The notes beneath the pieces are model-generated. The model ran no database searches and was not told where the DNA came from. It saw nothing but the letters and a program-made list of their open reading frames with translations. The position numbers were made by a program, and so were the translations under genes. Positions 1 through 7,302 of a stretch of DNA of 11,934 nt are shown one piece after another; the first letter of the stretch is position 1; each line of letters begins with the position of its first letter. Origin of the DNA: an uncultured Collinsella sp. (GTDB lineage: Bacteria > Actinomycetota > Coriobacteriia > Coriobacteriales > Coriobacteriaceae); assembly GCA_958445895.1 (NCBI GenBank), contig CAUCTV010000037.1, positions 1-11,934 of the forward strand. Direction: 5' to 3'.

Positions 1-63
1 GCGATTGGCGAAAATACGTTGGTGAAAATGGTGAAAAATATATTGACGCTAACAGTATTCTGA
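1..63 (+). CDS. C-terminal end of an upstream gene, possibly AbiEi-type antitoxin (partial)
   Basis: A reading frame is open from the first base and ends at the TGA at 61-63, giving a 20-residue tail rich in K, V, L and T (ending L-T-L-T-V-F). Its stop codon shares one base with the ATG of the next gene, so the two were probably translationally coupled; no Shine-Dalgarno sequence is visible before that ATG. AbiEii-type toxins are normally preceded by an overlapping AbiEi antitoxin gene, which makes this tail a candidate antitoxin end. The residues seen are too few to prove any family. The frame could also be chance, since only 63 bases are visible. Confidence 0.5.
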   Translation, partial: AIGENTLVKMVKNILTLTVF

Positions 64-788
64 TGGACCTGAACGAGATGAGGGCGCGCTACGAGCGCGA
101 GGAGGGCTACTCCTGCCTCAACGCGACCGCGCGCGTCTGCCAGGACGTGATCCTCTCAAAGCTGGCGGCATCCGGCATGCGCGACCGAGTGACGGTCAAG
201 GGAGGGGTCCTGATGTGCGCGCTGTCGGGGAGCGGGCGCCGCGCAACCCAGGACATAGACCTCGACTTCGCGCGGTACCCGATGACCGACGCCTCCATTC
301 GCTCCTTTGTGTCCGCCCTCTCGAACCTCGGCGACGGCGTAACCGTCCGCATCGCCGGCGAGATAGAGGAGCTGTCGCAGCAGGACTACAAGGGCAGGCG
401 CGTCAACCTCAAGGTCAGCGACGGGCGCAGCACGTTCGACACGAAGCTCGACCTGGGGGTCCACGCGAGCGCTGCGATGGAGCAGGACGAGCTGTGGTTC
501 GACGTGGCACACCGGCAGGAGGGCGTCTGCCTGCTTGCGAACTCGAAAGAGCAGGTGTTCGCCGAGAAGCTCAAGTCCCTGCTGCGCCACGGCATCCGAA
601 CGGCCCCGGAAACTCGTTTCATGGAGCGTTTCATGGAAAATCCCCCCAATCTAGCAACGGTTCAGAGTCTACTAGATTGGGGGGGACGCGAGCCAAGTCG
701 ACAAGGGCAGTTAACCGGCGGCTATTCATGCCTCGATTTAGAACCGCTCGAGAATCTCCGCGGCGTTCTCTCGCAGATAGATATCTAG
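63..788 (+). CDS. AbiEii/AbiGii-type nucleotidyltransferase toxin, C-terminus lost (probably nonfunctional)
   Basis: The first about 180 residues look like the AbiEii/AbiGii family, the toxin half of type IV toxin-antitoxin and abortive-infection systems, which transfer nucleotides to an RNA target. Visible features are a K-G-G motif (46-48), the metal-binding T-Q-D-I-D-L-D-F motif (62-69), a third acidic strand D-T-K-L-D-L-G (126-132), and the family S-K-E-Q-x-x-x-E-K-L helix (161-170). Family members usually continue with a helical region of about 100 residues starting with an R-x-K-D-V-F/Y-D-like motif. Here the similarity ends at about T180 (base 602). The last 60 residues are translated from a repeat-bearing junction and from the antisense strand of the neighbouring ATPase remnant, which it overlaps at 738-788. 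The nucleotidyltransferase core is intact but the C-terminal domain is gone, so activity is doubtful. Start: ATG at 63, overlapping the upstream stop. The family call is from recognition, not a search. Confidence 0.75.
   Translation: MDLNEMRARYEREEGYSCLNATARVCQDVILSKLAASGMRDRVTVKGGVLMCALSGSGRRATQDIDLDFARYPMTDASIRSFVSALSNLGDGVTVRIAGEIEELSQQDYKGRRVNLKVSDGRSTFDTKLDLGVHASAAMEQDELWFDVAHRQEGVCLLANSKEQVFAEKLKSLLRHGIRTAPETRFMERFMENPPNLATVQSLLDWGGREPSRQGQLTGGYSCLDLEPLENLRGVLSQIDI
615..637. repeat. Two tandem copies of an 11-bp repeat at the toxin gene breakpoint
   Basis: The 11-mer CGTTTCATGGA occurs at 615-625 and again at 627-637, one base apart, just after homology to the AbiEii family ends (about 602). 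The first ten bases occur once more at 8431-8440, upstream of the glycosyltransferase operon. Three copies of a 10-mer in 12 kb is more than chance predicts, but its role is unknown. Confidence 0.6.
642..684. repeat. Perfect 13-bp inverted repeat, 17-base loop
   Basis: The arm CCCCCCAATCTAG at 642-654 is the exact reverse complement of CTAGATTGGGGGG at 672-684, with a 17-base spacer at 655-671. It lies between the truncated toxin core and the truncated ATPase, inside DNA with no recognisable coding homology. On the minus strand the hairpin lies 54 bases beyond the ATPase stop and is followed by ATTTTCC, so it could be a weak terminator for that gene. It could also be a small dispersed palindromic element or the footprint of a mobile element. 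Which of these it is cannot be settled from one copy. Confidence 0.75.
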
Positions 789-1346
789 GTCCGGCACGGC
801 AAACTGCACGTAGCCCCTCTGCGGAGCTTGAATAACCTCTCTTTGAAGCAGCTTAGCCCTAATAGAGCTGACCTCATTGGTCTTTTTACCCATGCGTTTA
901 GCAATCTCAGATGATTTGGACTGCTGCTTATCCTCGCACATGGCCAAAAGGTATTTGATATCGTTGAGTCCAAGTCCAGAAATCGCGGGCTCGTGAACAA
1001 CATCGTGAAAACGAGCCTCTGCCAGCGCAATGCCTTCGGTGACGTCGCCCTCGCTCACAATGGCACTTTTGGCACGATGCAAGTTGGCGCGTTGCCAAAT
1101 GGAGTAACCGACCAGTTGCACCAGATAGGCATAGCCCTTAGTGGCCTTAGCGGCTCTCGACAGAAGATCGTCCTCTATGGTCAAACCAGTCGCGACAAAG
1201 CTATCGCCCATAGAGAGCGCTACCTCCACCTGGTTGATAGGCGCCAGATCTTCGGAGAGGGCACGACGCAAGAACGTAAGCGCCTTGCCGTTAATAAGAT
1301 CCATAACGCCGGCGGGTAAGCCGGCAAAGGCAAGTGCGATATCTAC
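738..1346 (-). pseudogene. AAA ATPase (ORC-like, winged-helix) remnant lacking the ATP-binding half
   Basis: The minus-strand frame is open from 1346, after a TAA at 1347-1349, to the TAA at 738-740, giving about 202 residues. It begins directly inside a conserved stretch, A-F-A-G-L-P-A-G-V, and continues with a T-F-L-R-R-A helix, a Y-A-Y-L-V-Q-L-V-G-Y motif and a winged-helix-like tail (S-E-I-A-K-R-M-G to about the end). This matches the C-terminal half of a solitary ORC/Cdc6-like AAA ATPase family of about 380-400 residues common in Coriobacteriia, as I remember it. The Walker A and B region is absent. The first in-frame ATG (1304) has no Shine-Dalgarno sequence, so expression is doubtful. 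The 3' end overlaps the plus-strand toxin frame by 51 bases, as expected if both reached this point by deletion or recombination. A short DNA-binding protein made from the remnant is possible but unsupported. Confidence 0.75.
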
Positions 1347-1495
1347 TTATATCGAATAATATCGAGCTGTATAAGCTTGTATAAACTTATCGCGGAAGTA
1401 TCGAGCTTTCGTAATATGACTTAGTTAGTAGTCCACCATTGCTTTCTTCCAAGCTCATAGCGAAAGAAAGTTCAGGACTTCCTAAACCCATTGCC
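1347..1495. other. AT-rich intergenic stretch with short direct repeats
   Basis: This 149-base stretch is visibly more AT-rich than its flanks. It contains two 10-bp copies in tandem (GTATAAGCTT at 1369-1378, GTATAAACTT at 1379-1388, one mismatch), two copies of TATCGAGCT (1360-1368 and 1399-1407) and a related TATCGAAT (1350-1357). On the minus strand it lies downstream of the 828-residue glycosyltransferase and directly upstream of the ATPase remnant. It may be the remains of that gene's promoter/operator or transferred DNA. A 34-codon minus-strand frame starts at an ATG in 1490-1492 and ends at 1387, without a ribosome binding site; it is not called as a gene. No convincing intrinsic terminator for the glycosyltransferase operon is seen here. 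Confidence 0.5.
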
Positions 1496-3982
1496 TTAGA
1501 CCGAGAAATACTCACTCTCGGCAGATAGGTTTGGCCCCAACCACGGATCGCCATCGAGGAAGAACTCCGGCCAGCGCTGCATGAACAGTGCCTGCTCTCG
1601 CTTCCAGCGGCGCAGCTTTTCCTCGTTGGCCTCTTCCCTGCCGCGCGAAGTGAACTCGTAGTGGTACAGCTCGGCATAAGGCGTAAAGATGGTGCGGTAG
1701 CCCGCCTCCCATGCGCGCAGGCAAAAATCTGCATCGTTAAAGCCAACGGCGAGCTCCTCGTCGTAACCTTCAACCTGCTCAAACACCTCGCGTCGGACCA
1801 TCTGGCAGGCGCCCGTTACGGCACTAAAGTTGCCCGGACGCACAGCGCGGGCAAGATAGCCCTCACGCTTTGCCGAGAAGTCCTGGTTAGCATGGGCAAG
1901 CGCACCACGCACGCCAACCAAAATGCCGGCATGCTGCACCAGATGATCGGCAAAATAGAGTTTGGCACCCACCACGCCCGCATCGGGACGCTGCAGATAA
2001 CCCATCATCTCTTCGATAAAGTCCGGGCTTATGACCTCGGTGTCGTTGTTGAGCAGCAGTAGATAGTCGCCCTTAGCATGCTCAACGCCAAAGTTGATGA
2101 TCTGGGAGTAATTGAACTCACCCGGCCAGTACACAACGCGCGCAGTGCCCTTACCGCCAGACGTAGCGGTCACGCGCTCCGGCAGGATTTCGTAATACGC
2201 AAACGTCTCCGGGGCTTCGCTGTTGTTCTCCACCAAGACGATCTCATAGTTGGCATACGTGGCCTTCTGGGCAATCGACATCACACAGGCATCGAGCGTC
2301 TCAACGTGGTCCTTGGTGGGAATCACAATGCTCACCAGCGGCGCAGGCTCCGGCAGCGCATAGCGCATGCGATAGACAAACGGCGTCTCGGTCTCCTCGA
2401 CCGTTCCGCAAATGCCCAGCGAGTCAAAGTGGCGCTGCAGCGCAAGGCGGCCGGCTTCGATGGCGTACGGCTTGCTATCGGCAGAGCCATCGGCGGTGGA
2501 GCCGGGGTGCACACGCCAGTGATACAGTACGTGCGCAACATGCTCAAACCGCGCGCCCGCAGCAAGGCAACGGAGCGTCAGGTCGTAATCCTGGGCACCC
2601 GCAACGTCTTCTGGGGACATACCAATGTGATCGATGAGCGCCTTCTCCACCATAAGGAAATGCGTCACGCAGTTATGGCTATAGAGCAGGTCGACGTTGA
2701 GCCGCGTCTTAAAGACCGGCTGGCCCCACTCCCCCGTTTTCTGGAACATGTCCTCGTCGCAGAACAGGACCTGGGGACGCTCGCCCTTGGCAGCCTTGTT
2801 CAGCGCGGCAACATAGTGGAATAAAGCGTCCGGTTCCAGAATGTCGTCATGGTCCAAGAACGCGATGTAGTCGCCCGTCGCTTGTTCAATACCAGCGTTG
2901 GTGTTGACCACAATGCCGCCGTTGCCGGACAACTCGATGCGGCGAACGCGCTCGTCATTGGCGTCGGCCGCAAGATTAGACACCGCGTCCCATTCGGGCG
3001 AGGCATCCATCAGCAGCAATTCCCAGTTGTCATAGCTCTGGGCTAGCACCGAGTCCAGCAGCTCGCGCAGGTAGACCCGATCGGTCTTGTAGCACGGCAC
3101 CACAATGCTCACGAGCGGCCTATAGGCAAAGGCCGCCGAAGCGACACGTTGGCACGCCAAATCGCCCGGCTTTGCGCGATGCTGCTCAAACCAACGTCGA
3201 TAAGCTGCGTCGTCTGCACGCGCGTCCTTCATACGGTTCCAGCTGTCGTCGACCATGCCGTTGTACAGGCGACCATCCATGGCGCAAAAACCGCTCTGGA
3301 TCCGCTCTGTGGGATCGCTCGCAATCGCGACAAAATCCCGTATATCCTGAGGCATCTCAACGCTCAGATACGTTTTATTGACGCGGCAACCGTTGCGCTG
3401 GGGAACATCGACCTGCGATTCAAACACATGCACGGTGACATCGATGGCATTCATATGCGTATCAAAGATCTGGAGCTCAGGTGCGCACTGGGGGTCTCCC
3501 GCCCAGGTGACCTCATAGCGCCACACCGCGCCGGCGTCGGCCGGCAAATAGCGAATGGCATCGATCTCGTAGCGACCGCAGCGCTCGCAGCGCTGCGCAT
3601 CGCGAATCAGTGCGCACAACGCAGACTTTGCTTTGTAGTTAATCTTGGATTCCAGCTTGGCCACGCGGCTATCGAGGCGAATGGAGCCCAACCTTTGGTC
3701 ACCGGATGCAAATGTAACATCAATCGTAGAGCCGTCCAAAAACGGAAGCACCAAGACGGCGAGCTCGCGTTCATAATCGGAAACGGAAGGGCAAAGCGCC
3801 AGCACACGGCCATGATCGACCGGGAGCACCAGCAACGGAACACAAGAATCGCTCGTCGCCGAATGGGCAAACGCCTGAGAGCCCTCCCGCTCAATAAGCG
3901 CGGCGACATCCTGACCGGCAAAACGAAGCAGCACAAACAGACGGCCCTGACTGCGGCAAAGTGCCAAACGCTTGATACTCAT
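1496..3982 (-). CDS. Two-domain family 2 glycosyltransferase (828 aa)
   Basis: A large glycosyltransferase with two GT-A (family 2) domains. Residues 1 to about 285 form an N-terminal region of unknown function with a single C-x-x-C pair (C132/C135). Domain 1 starts at V-S-I-V-V-P (291-296), carries the metal/nucleotide motif F-L-D-H-D-D (375-380) and an acceptor-side A-Q-D-Y-D-L motif (463-468). Domain 2 starts at V-S-I-V-I-P (550-555), carries L-L-N-N-D-T-E (643-649) in place of D-x-D, and ends with a G-F-N-D-A-D-F-C-L-R motif (747-756) typical of rhamnosyl- or galactosyl-type chain-extending enzymes. Two active sites suggest it adds two sugars or alternates linkages on a lipid-linked surface glycan; donor and acceptor are unknown. 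There is no signal peptide or membrane helix, so it is cytoplasmic or membrane-peripheral. It is the last gene of the five-gene operon: its ATG directly abuts the preceding TAG, and AGAAG in the upstream gene may serve as a weak ribosome binding site. Confidence 0.9.
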   Translation of the reverse strand: MSIKRLALCRSQGRLFVLLRFAGQDVAALIEREGSQAFAHSATSDSCVPLLVLPVDHGRVLALCPSVSDYERELAVLVLPFLDGSTIDVTFASGDQRLGSIRLDSRVAKLESKINYKAKSALCALIRDAQRCERCGRYEIDAIRYLPADAGAVWRYEVTWAGDPQCAPELQIFDTHMNAIDVTVHVFESQVDVPQRNGCRVNKTYLSVEMPQDIRDFVAIASDPTERIQSGFCAMDGRLYNGMVDDSWNRMKDARADDAAYRRWFEQHRAKPGDLACQRVASAAFAYRPLVSIVVPCYKTDRVYLRELLDSVLAQSYDNWELLLMDASPEWDAVSNLAADANDERVRRIELSGNGGIVVNTNAGIEQATGDYIAFLDHDDILEPDALFHYVAALNKAAKGERPQVLFCDEDMFQKTGEWGQPVFKTRLNVDLLYSHNCVTHFLMVEKALIDHIGMSPEDVAGAQDYDLTLRCLAAGARFEHVAHVLYHWRVHPGSTADGSADSKPYAIEAGRLALQRHFDSLGICGTVEETETPFVYRMRYALPEPAPLVSIVIPTKDHVETLDACVMSIAQKATYANYEIVLVENNSEAPETFAYYEILPERVTATSGGKGTARVVYWPGEFNYSQIINFGVEHAKGDYLLLLNNDTEVISPDFIEEMMGYLQRPDAGVVGAKLYFADHLVQHAGILVGVRGALAHANQDFSAKREGYLARAVRPGNFSAVTGACQMVRREVFEQVEGYDEELAVGFNDADFCLRAWEAGYRTIFTPYAELYHYEFTSRGREEANEEKLRRWKREQALFMQRWPEFFLDGDPWLGPNLSAESEYFSV

Positions 3983-5050
3983 CTACACTTCTCGCTTTCC
4001 CAGGGCGTTCGCCGCCATGCGCTTGCAGGCACCCAGGCGCCCAAACCTCAAGACGTCATAATCGAACATGAGCTTTTTGCACTCACGGACATTGGGGGCC
4101 TTGCTGGTAAGCGCCGCGCGCACCATAGCAGCAACAGATGAAGCACATTGCGCGAGCGCAGCATCGCTACCCACGGCAGAACCGGCAAGCGCCGCGGCAA
4201 CGGCAGCAAACACCTTGCCGCAGTCCGAACCCAGCAGCCTGAGCGCGTCGTACAGCACCAGATCGCATAGGAAGTACGCCAGGTCATCGGCGTGCTGTAC
4301 ATCGAGATCGTCGCGCTGCCAGTCAGCCAGCACCGCGGAGTAAATCTTCACGTGCTCCAGCAGGCGCGTCTCGTCGTCATAGCGCATGGTGTCCATAAGT
4401 GAGCCTTTGCGCGCGACACGGTAGTCATACAGCTTGTTCGAGATAAGCGCGGTCTTGCGCGAACGACCGTACACGGCGAAATCGAAGACCTGGTCCTCGC
4501 CATACTTAACGGTTTCGTCGAACAGAATCCCGTTGTCCAGCAAAAAATCGCGCTTGCAGGCAGTGCGCCATGCAAAGGGGCGAGACGCTTCCTTAAACAG
4601 CAGGTCGGAGCTATAGCCTTCAAACGACACATCGCGCGGGCTCAGCACATAGTTAAGCCACGGATACCCCGCCTTCAGCGGATACGGATTCGCACCAAAG
4701 GTCAAAACGTCGCAGCCCTCGCGCTCAAAGGCATCGACGATCACACGGCACGCATCGGGCGTAAAGCGGTCGTCGGAATCCAAAAACGCGACGATAGGCG
4801 CCGCGGACGCAGCGATACCCGCATTACGCGCACTCGACAGGCCGCCGTTCTCCTTATCGACCAGCGTAAAGCGCGCGTCCTTTTCGCAATAGGCAGCCGC
4901 AATATCGCGCGAACCGTCCGGCGAGCCATCGTTGACCAGCACGCCCTCCCAATCGGGCATGTCCTGCGCAAGCAGGGAGTCCAGGCACCAGGCCAGGCAC
5001 TCCTCCACTTTGTAGATGGGAACGACAACGGAAATCTTGGGGGTAGCCAT
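3983..5050 (-). CDS. Family 2 glycosyltransferase, module copy B'
   Basis: A 355-residue GT-A glycosyltransferase. From the N-terminus: I-S-V-V-V-P-I-Y strand (6-13), V-N-D-G-S-P nucleotide-binding loop (39-44), N-G-G-L-S-S-A-R-N-A-G motif (68-78), the D-S-D-D metal site (91-94), and a Y-G-E-D-Q-V-F acceptor-side motif (183-189) with the likely catalytic acid/base. The C-terminal third is alanine-rich and helical without recognised motifs. It shares domain order and the G-E-D, R-K-T and D-W landmarks with the gene at 6256-7296, so the two are paralogues. Donor sugar is unknown; family members commonly add a hexose to a lipid-linked glycan. ATG at 5050 is chosen because AGGAG lies nine bases before it; a GTG two codons upstream (5056) is the alternative but sits only three bases from AGGAG. 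It lies 12 bases after the previous stop and directly abuts the next start, so it is a mid-operon gene. Confidence 0.88.
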   Translation of the reverse strand: MATPKISVVVPIYKVEECLAWCLDSLLAQDMPDWEGVLVNDGSPDGSRDIAAAYCEKDARFTLVDKENGGLSSARNAGIAASAAPIVAFLDSDDRFTPDACRVIVDAFEREGCDVLTFGANPYPLKAGYPWLNYVLSPRDVSFEGYSSDLLFKEASRPFAWRTACKRDFLLDNGILFDETVKYGEDQVFDFAVYGRSRKTALISNKLYDYRVARKGSLMDTMRYDDETRLLEHVKIYSAVLADWQRDDLDVQHADDLAYFLCDLVLYDALRLLGSDCGKVFAAVAAALAGSAVGSDAALAQCASSVAAMVRAALTSKAPNVRECKKLMFDYDVLRFGRLGACKRMAANALGKREV

Positions 5051-5062
5051 AATCACTCGCTC

Positions 5063-6181
5063 CTACTGTGCGGCGGGAACGTCATCGGGGTGCGGGTTGT
5101 CGCCGTAGGTGCGCTGATACGTCAGCACGCGCCACACCAGCGGCAGGCCGCCAATCTTAAAGTAATGCTTAAACGTATTGAGCTTGCCCGGCTTCTTAAA
5201 GCCAAAGCGCGAATCGATATAGGCACGGGGCGACTTGACCATCAGGCGCAGGTCGGTCTCGCCACGTGGATCGAACAGCGACAGGTCAAAGCGACCGGCA
5301 TCCCAATCGGCCTTGAGCTCGGGCGAGGCCTTTTTCCAAAACTGATCACGCAGTTCATCGACCAGACGCTCATCATTCCAACGGTACGTATCGACCTTCA
5401 TGCGCATTAAAATGCCCTGGAGTTGAGCCTTGAGCTCGGGACGCTCGTCCAAAAAACGTTGCATCTCGGCATATTCGTCGCACACGCAAAACACCTTGTT
5501 GGGCGAATTAACGGAGCTCTTCTCGTTATCCTGGCGATAGCACAAAATGGGGTCCGTAATAAACGCGGCACGCTCGGCGCAAGCCCAAACCTTAAAGTTA
5601 AAGCCTGCGTCCTGATATGAGGCGCCCGGCGTGGGAAGGAACCGAATCTGATTGTCGTTGAGAAACTCGCACCGATAGATAGCCGACCAAATGGAAGGTT
5701 TGCGGTAGAAGATGCCCGGGCGATCGACGGGGCGATACGCGGCGCCCGTCATATGCTCGTCGATGATCCCAAACAGCTCACGGCGCTCGCTGGGCGTGGA
5801 CCAATACAGGTAAAAGTCGCCCTTTACCACATCGGCATGCTCAGCATCGGCCTTGGCGACCAGCTTTTGGAGCGAATCCTCAAACATAAAGTCGTCGGAC
5901 TCAAGGATGCCCACGTACTCACCGCGCGCCATCTCCAGGCCGCGGTTCATCGAGTCGCCGTAGCCGCTGTTGGCTTTATCGATCATCTTCACACGGGGGT
6001 CTCGCTCCATGTACTCGCGGATGATGTCTGGCGAGCTATCGGTGGAGCCGTCGTTGATACAGATGATCTCGATATCCTTGAGCGTCTGCGCCACGGCGGA
6101 ATCGAGGCACTCGCGCAGGTAGCGTTCGACATTGCAAATGGGGACAAGCAGAGAAACTTTAGGGGTATCAGAGTTCTGCAA
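5063..6181 (-). CDS. Family 2 glycosyltransferase, module copy A'
   Basis: A 372-residue GT-A glycosyltransferase. Motifs: S-L-L-V-P-I-C-N (10-17; the usual Y is C here), I-N-D-G-S-T-D (42-48), the S-G-Y-G-D-S-M-N loop (72-79), the E-S-D-D-F metal site (94-98), K-P-S-I-W-S-A-I-Y-R (161-170) and F-L-P-T-P-G-A-S-Y-Q-D (181-191), the acceptor-side signature of this subfamily from capsule and wall-polysaccharide clusters. The TTG at 6181 is chosen because AGGAGG lies five bases upstream; an upstream in-frame ATG (6370) would add 63 low-complexity residues overlapping the preceding gene by over 100 bases and has no support. It is a close paralogue of 7303-8406, with matching motifs throughout the first 240 residues, and the two diverge near the C-terminus. 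A gap of 74 bases separates it from the gene before it, the longest in the operon. The sugar specificity is unknown. Confidence 0.9.
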   Translation of the reverse strand: MQNSDTPKVSLLVPICNVERYLRECLDSAVAQTLKDIEIICINDGSTDSSPDIIREYMERDPRVKMIDKANSGYGDSMNRGLEMARGEYVGILESDDFMFEDSLQKLVAKADAEHADVVKGDFYLYWSTPSERRELFGIIDEHMTGAAYRPVDRPGIFYRKPSIWSAIYRCEFLNDNQIRFLPTPGASYQDAGFNFKVWACAERAAFITDPILCYRQDNEKSSVNSPNKVFCVCDEYAEMQRFLDERPELKAQLQGILMRMKVDTYRWNDERLVDELRDQFWKKASPELKADWDAGRFDLSLFDPRGETDLRLMVKSPRAYIDSRFGFKKPGKLNTFKHYFKIGGLPLVWRVLTYQRTYGDNPHPDDVPAAQ

Positions 6182-6186
6182 GAGAA

Positions 6187-6192
6187 CCTCCT
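6187..6192 (-). promoter_or_regulatory. Shine-Dalgarno AGGAGG deciding a TTG start
   Basis: The reverse complement of 6187-6192 reads AGGAGG, five bases before TTG at 6181. It is the only strong site near the 5' end of this frame and places the start directly before the first GT-A strand. The 74-base gap above it also contains TAAAAT (minus strand, 6216-6221), but no matching -35 box was found, so an internal promoter is not claimed. Confidence 0.8.
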
Positions 6193-6255
6193 GTTGGATA
6201 GCGTGTAACAGGGTTATTTTAGCAGCCGAGTTGCGGCGGGCGGCAGCGCTTGGAA

Positions 6256-7296
6256 TTAGATAAAGCGCTCCAGGCAGGCTTTGAGACCGCGAGTCGAAAG
6301 ATAGAACAGCGTGGCGTCTGCCATCGAAACGCCCGAGGTCGCCGCAACGAGCTTGTGGGCAACACGGCAAACGGCGCCCTTAGCAGGCATATCCGCCCAC
6401 TCCGTTCCCAAAAACGTCGTGAGGTCCATGTTGACGCGAGCCGCCACGCGATGGAAGTCATCGGCATCCAAGCGCGCCAGGTCGAACACAATGAGGTCTA
6501 AAAACCAAGTTATCAGCTCGCCGGGACACAGGTCCAAAAGACCGTAGGCCGCCCAGTCCTCCAAGACCTCCTCGAGCATCCTCATGTGGGTGTCAAGCTT
6601 TTTGGCGCGAGCCTCGGCACTGTTGAACTCGTGCGTCGCCGATTCGCTCTCCATCACGTAGTGGTAGAACTTGTCCGGCATGACGACGGTCTTGCGGGCA
6701 AGCGCATAAGCCGCAAATTGGAAGACGACGTCCTCGCCCAAAGCCAAACCGGGGGCGAAGCGAATGCCTTCGCGATTGAGCAGCTCGCGCGAAAAAGCCG
6801 CACGACAGGCATAGGGCTGCGCATTCGAATGGAACAGCAGTTGGGGATCACGGGCGCCGAAGGTACCGGCTTTGGGGCTCATGAGTTGCTGGACGCGTTT
6901 GGGGGCAGCATCGGCAGGTTCACAGACGCCGCCAAAAACGGCGGCCTCGGCATCTGCAGACTCCATGGCATGCAGCACGCGCTCGACCGTCTGGGCATCG
7001 ATGTAATCGTCGGCATCCACAAAAAAGACGGTCTCGCCCTCGGCGGCATCGATACCGGCATTTCGAGCACACGAGACGCCAGCGTTTTCCTGGTCAATCA
7101 CCAGTACGCGATCGTCGGCCTGCGCGATCTGACGCAACACGTTCAACGAATCATCAGTCGAACCGTCGTTGACACACACAACCTGAATCGAGCGCTCGGA
7201 CTGGGCCAGCAGCGAATCGAGGCATCGCTGAATGGAGCGCGCAGAGTTGTAAACGGGGACGACAATGGTTGCTTTAGGGCACGAGGCCTCTCCCAT
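6256..7296 (-). CDS. Family 2 glycosyltransferase, module copy B
   Basis: A 346-residue GT-A glycosyltransferase. Motifs: I-V-V-P-V-Y-N (11-17), V-N-D-G-S-T-D-D (42-49), N-A-G-V-S-C-A-R-N-A-G (71-81), the D-A-D-D metal site (94-97), and L-G-E-D-V-V-F (186-192) on the acceptor side. The C-terminal part has an R-K-T strand (201-203), an E-D-W helix and a hydrophobic segment too polar to be a clear membrane helix. The start is ATG at 7296, with AAGGGGG overlapping the preceding stop codon as a plausible ribosome binding site. It follows the A gene by six bases, so the two are very likely co-translated. It is paralogous to 3983-5050 by architecture but clearly diverged. It probably adds one sugar to the growing surface glycan; the donor is unknown. 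Confidence 0.9.
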   Translation of the reverse strand: MGEASCPKATIVVPVYNSARSIQRCLDSLLAQSERSIQVVCVNDGSTDDSLNVLRQIAQADDRVLVIDQENAGVSCARNAGIDAAEGETVFFVDADDYIDAQTVERVLHAMESADAEAAVFGGVCEPADAAPKRVQQLMSPKAGTFGARDPQLLFHSNAQPYACRAAFSRELLNREGIRFAPGLALGEDVVFQFAAYALARKTVVMPDKFYHYVMESESATHEFNSAEARAKKLDTHMRMLEEVLEDWAAYGLLDLCPGELITWFLDLIVFDLARLDADDFHRVAARVNMDLTTFLGTEWADMPAKGAVCRVAHKLVAATSGVSMADATLFYLSTRGLKACLERFI

Positions 7297-7302
7297 GCCG
7301 AC

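Noticed and set aside
63..788. Intact, functional AbiEi/AbiEii toxin-antitoxin system
   Set aside because: The toxin lacks its C-terminal domain after about residue 180, and only 20 codons of the putative antitoxin are visible.
1387..1492. Small 34-codon minus-strand gene after the 828-residue glycosyltransferase
   Set aside because: It has an ATG but no Shine-Dalgarno sequence, no recognisable motif, and lies in a repeat-bearing AT-rich gap.
3149..4141. Long plus-strand open frame (330 codons) opposite the large glycosyltransferase
   Set aside because: It is antisense to genes with clear domain motifs, has no family character and no ribosome binding site. Long antisense frames are expected in high-GC coding DNA.
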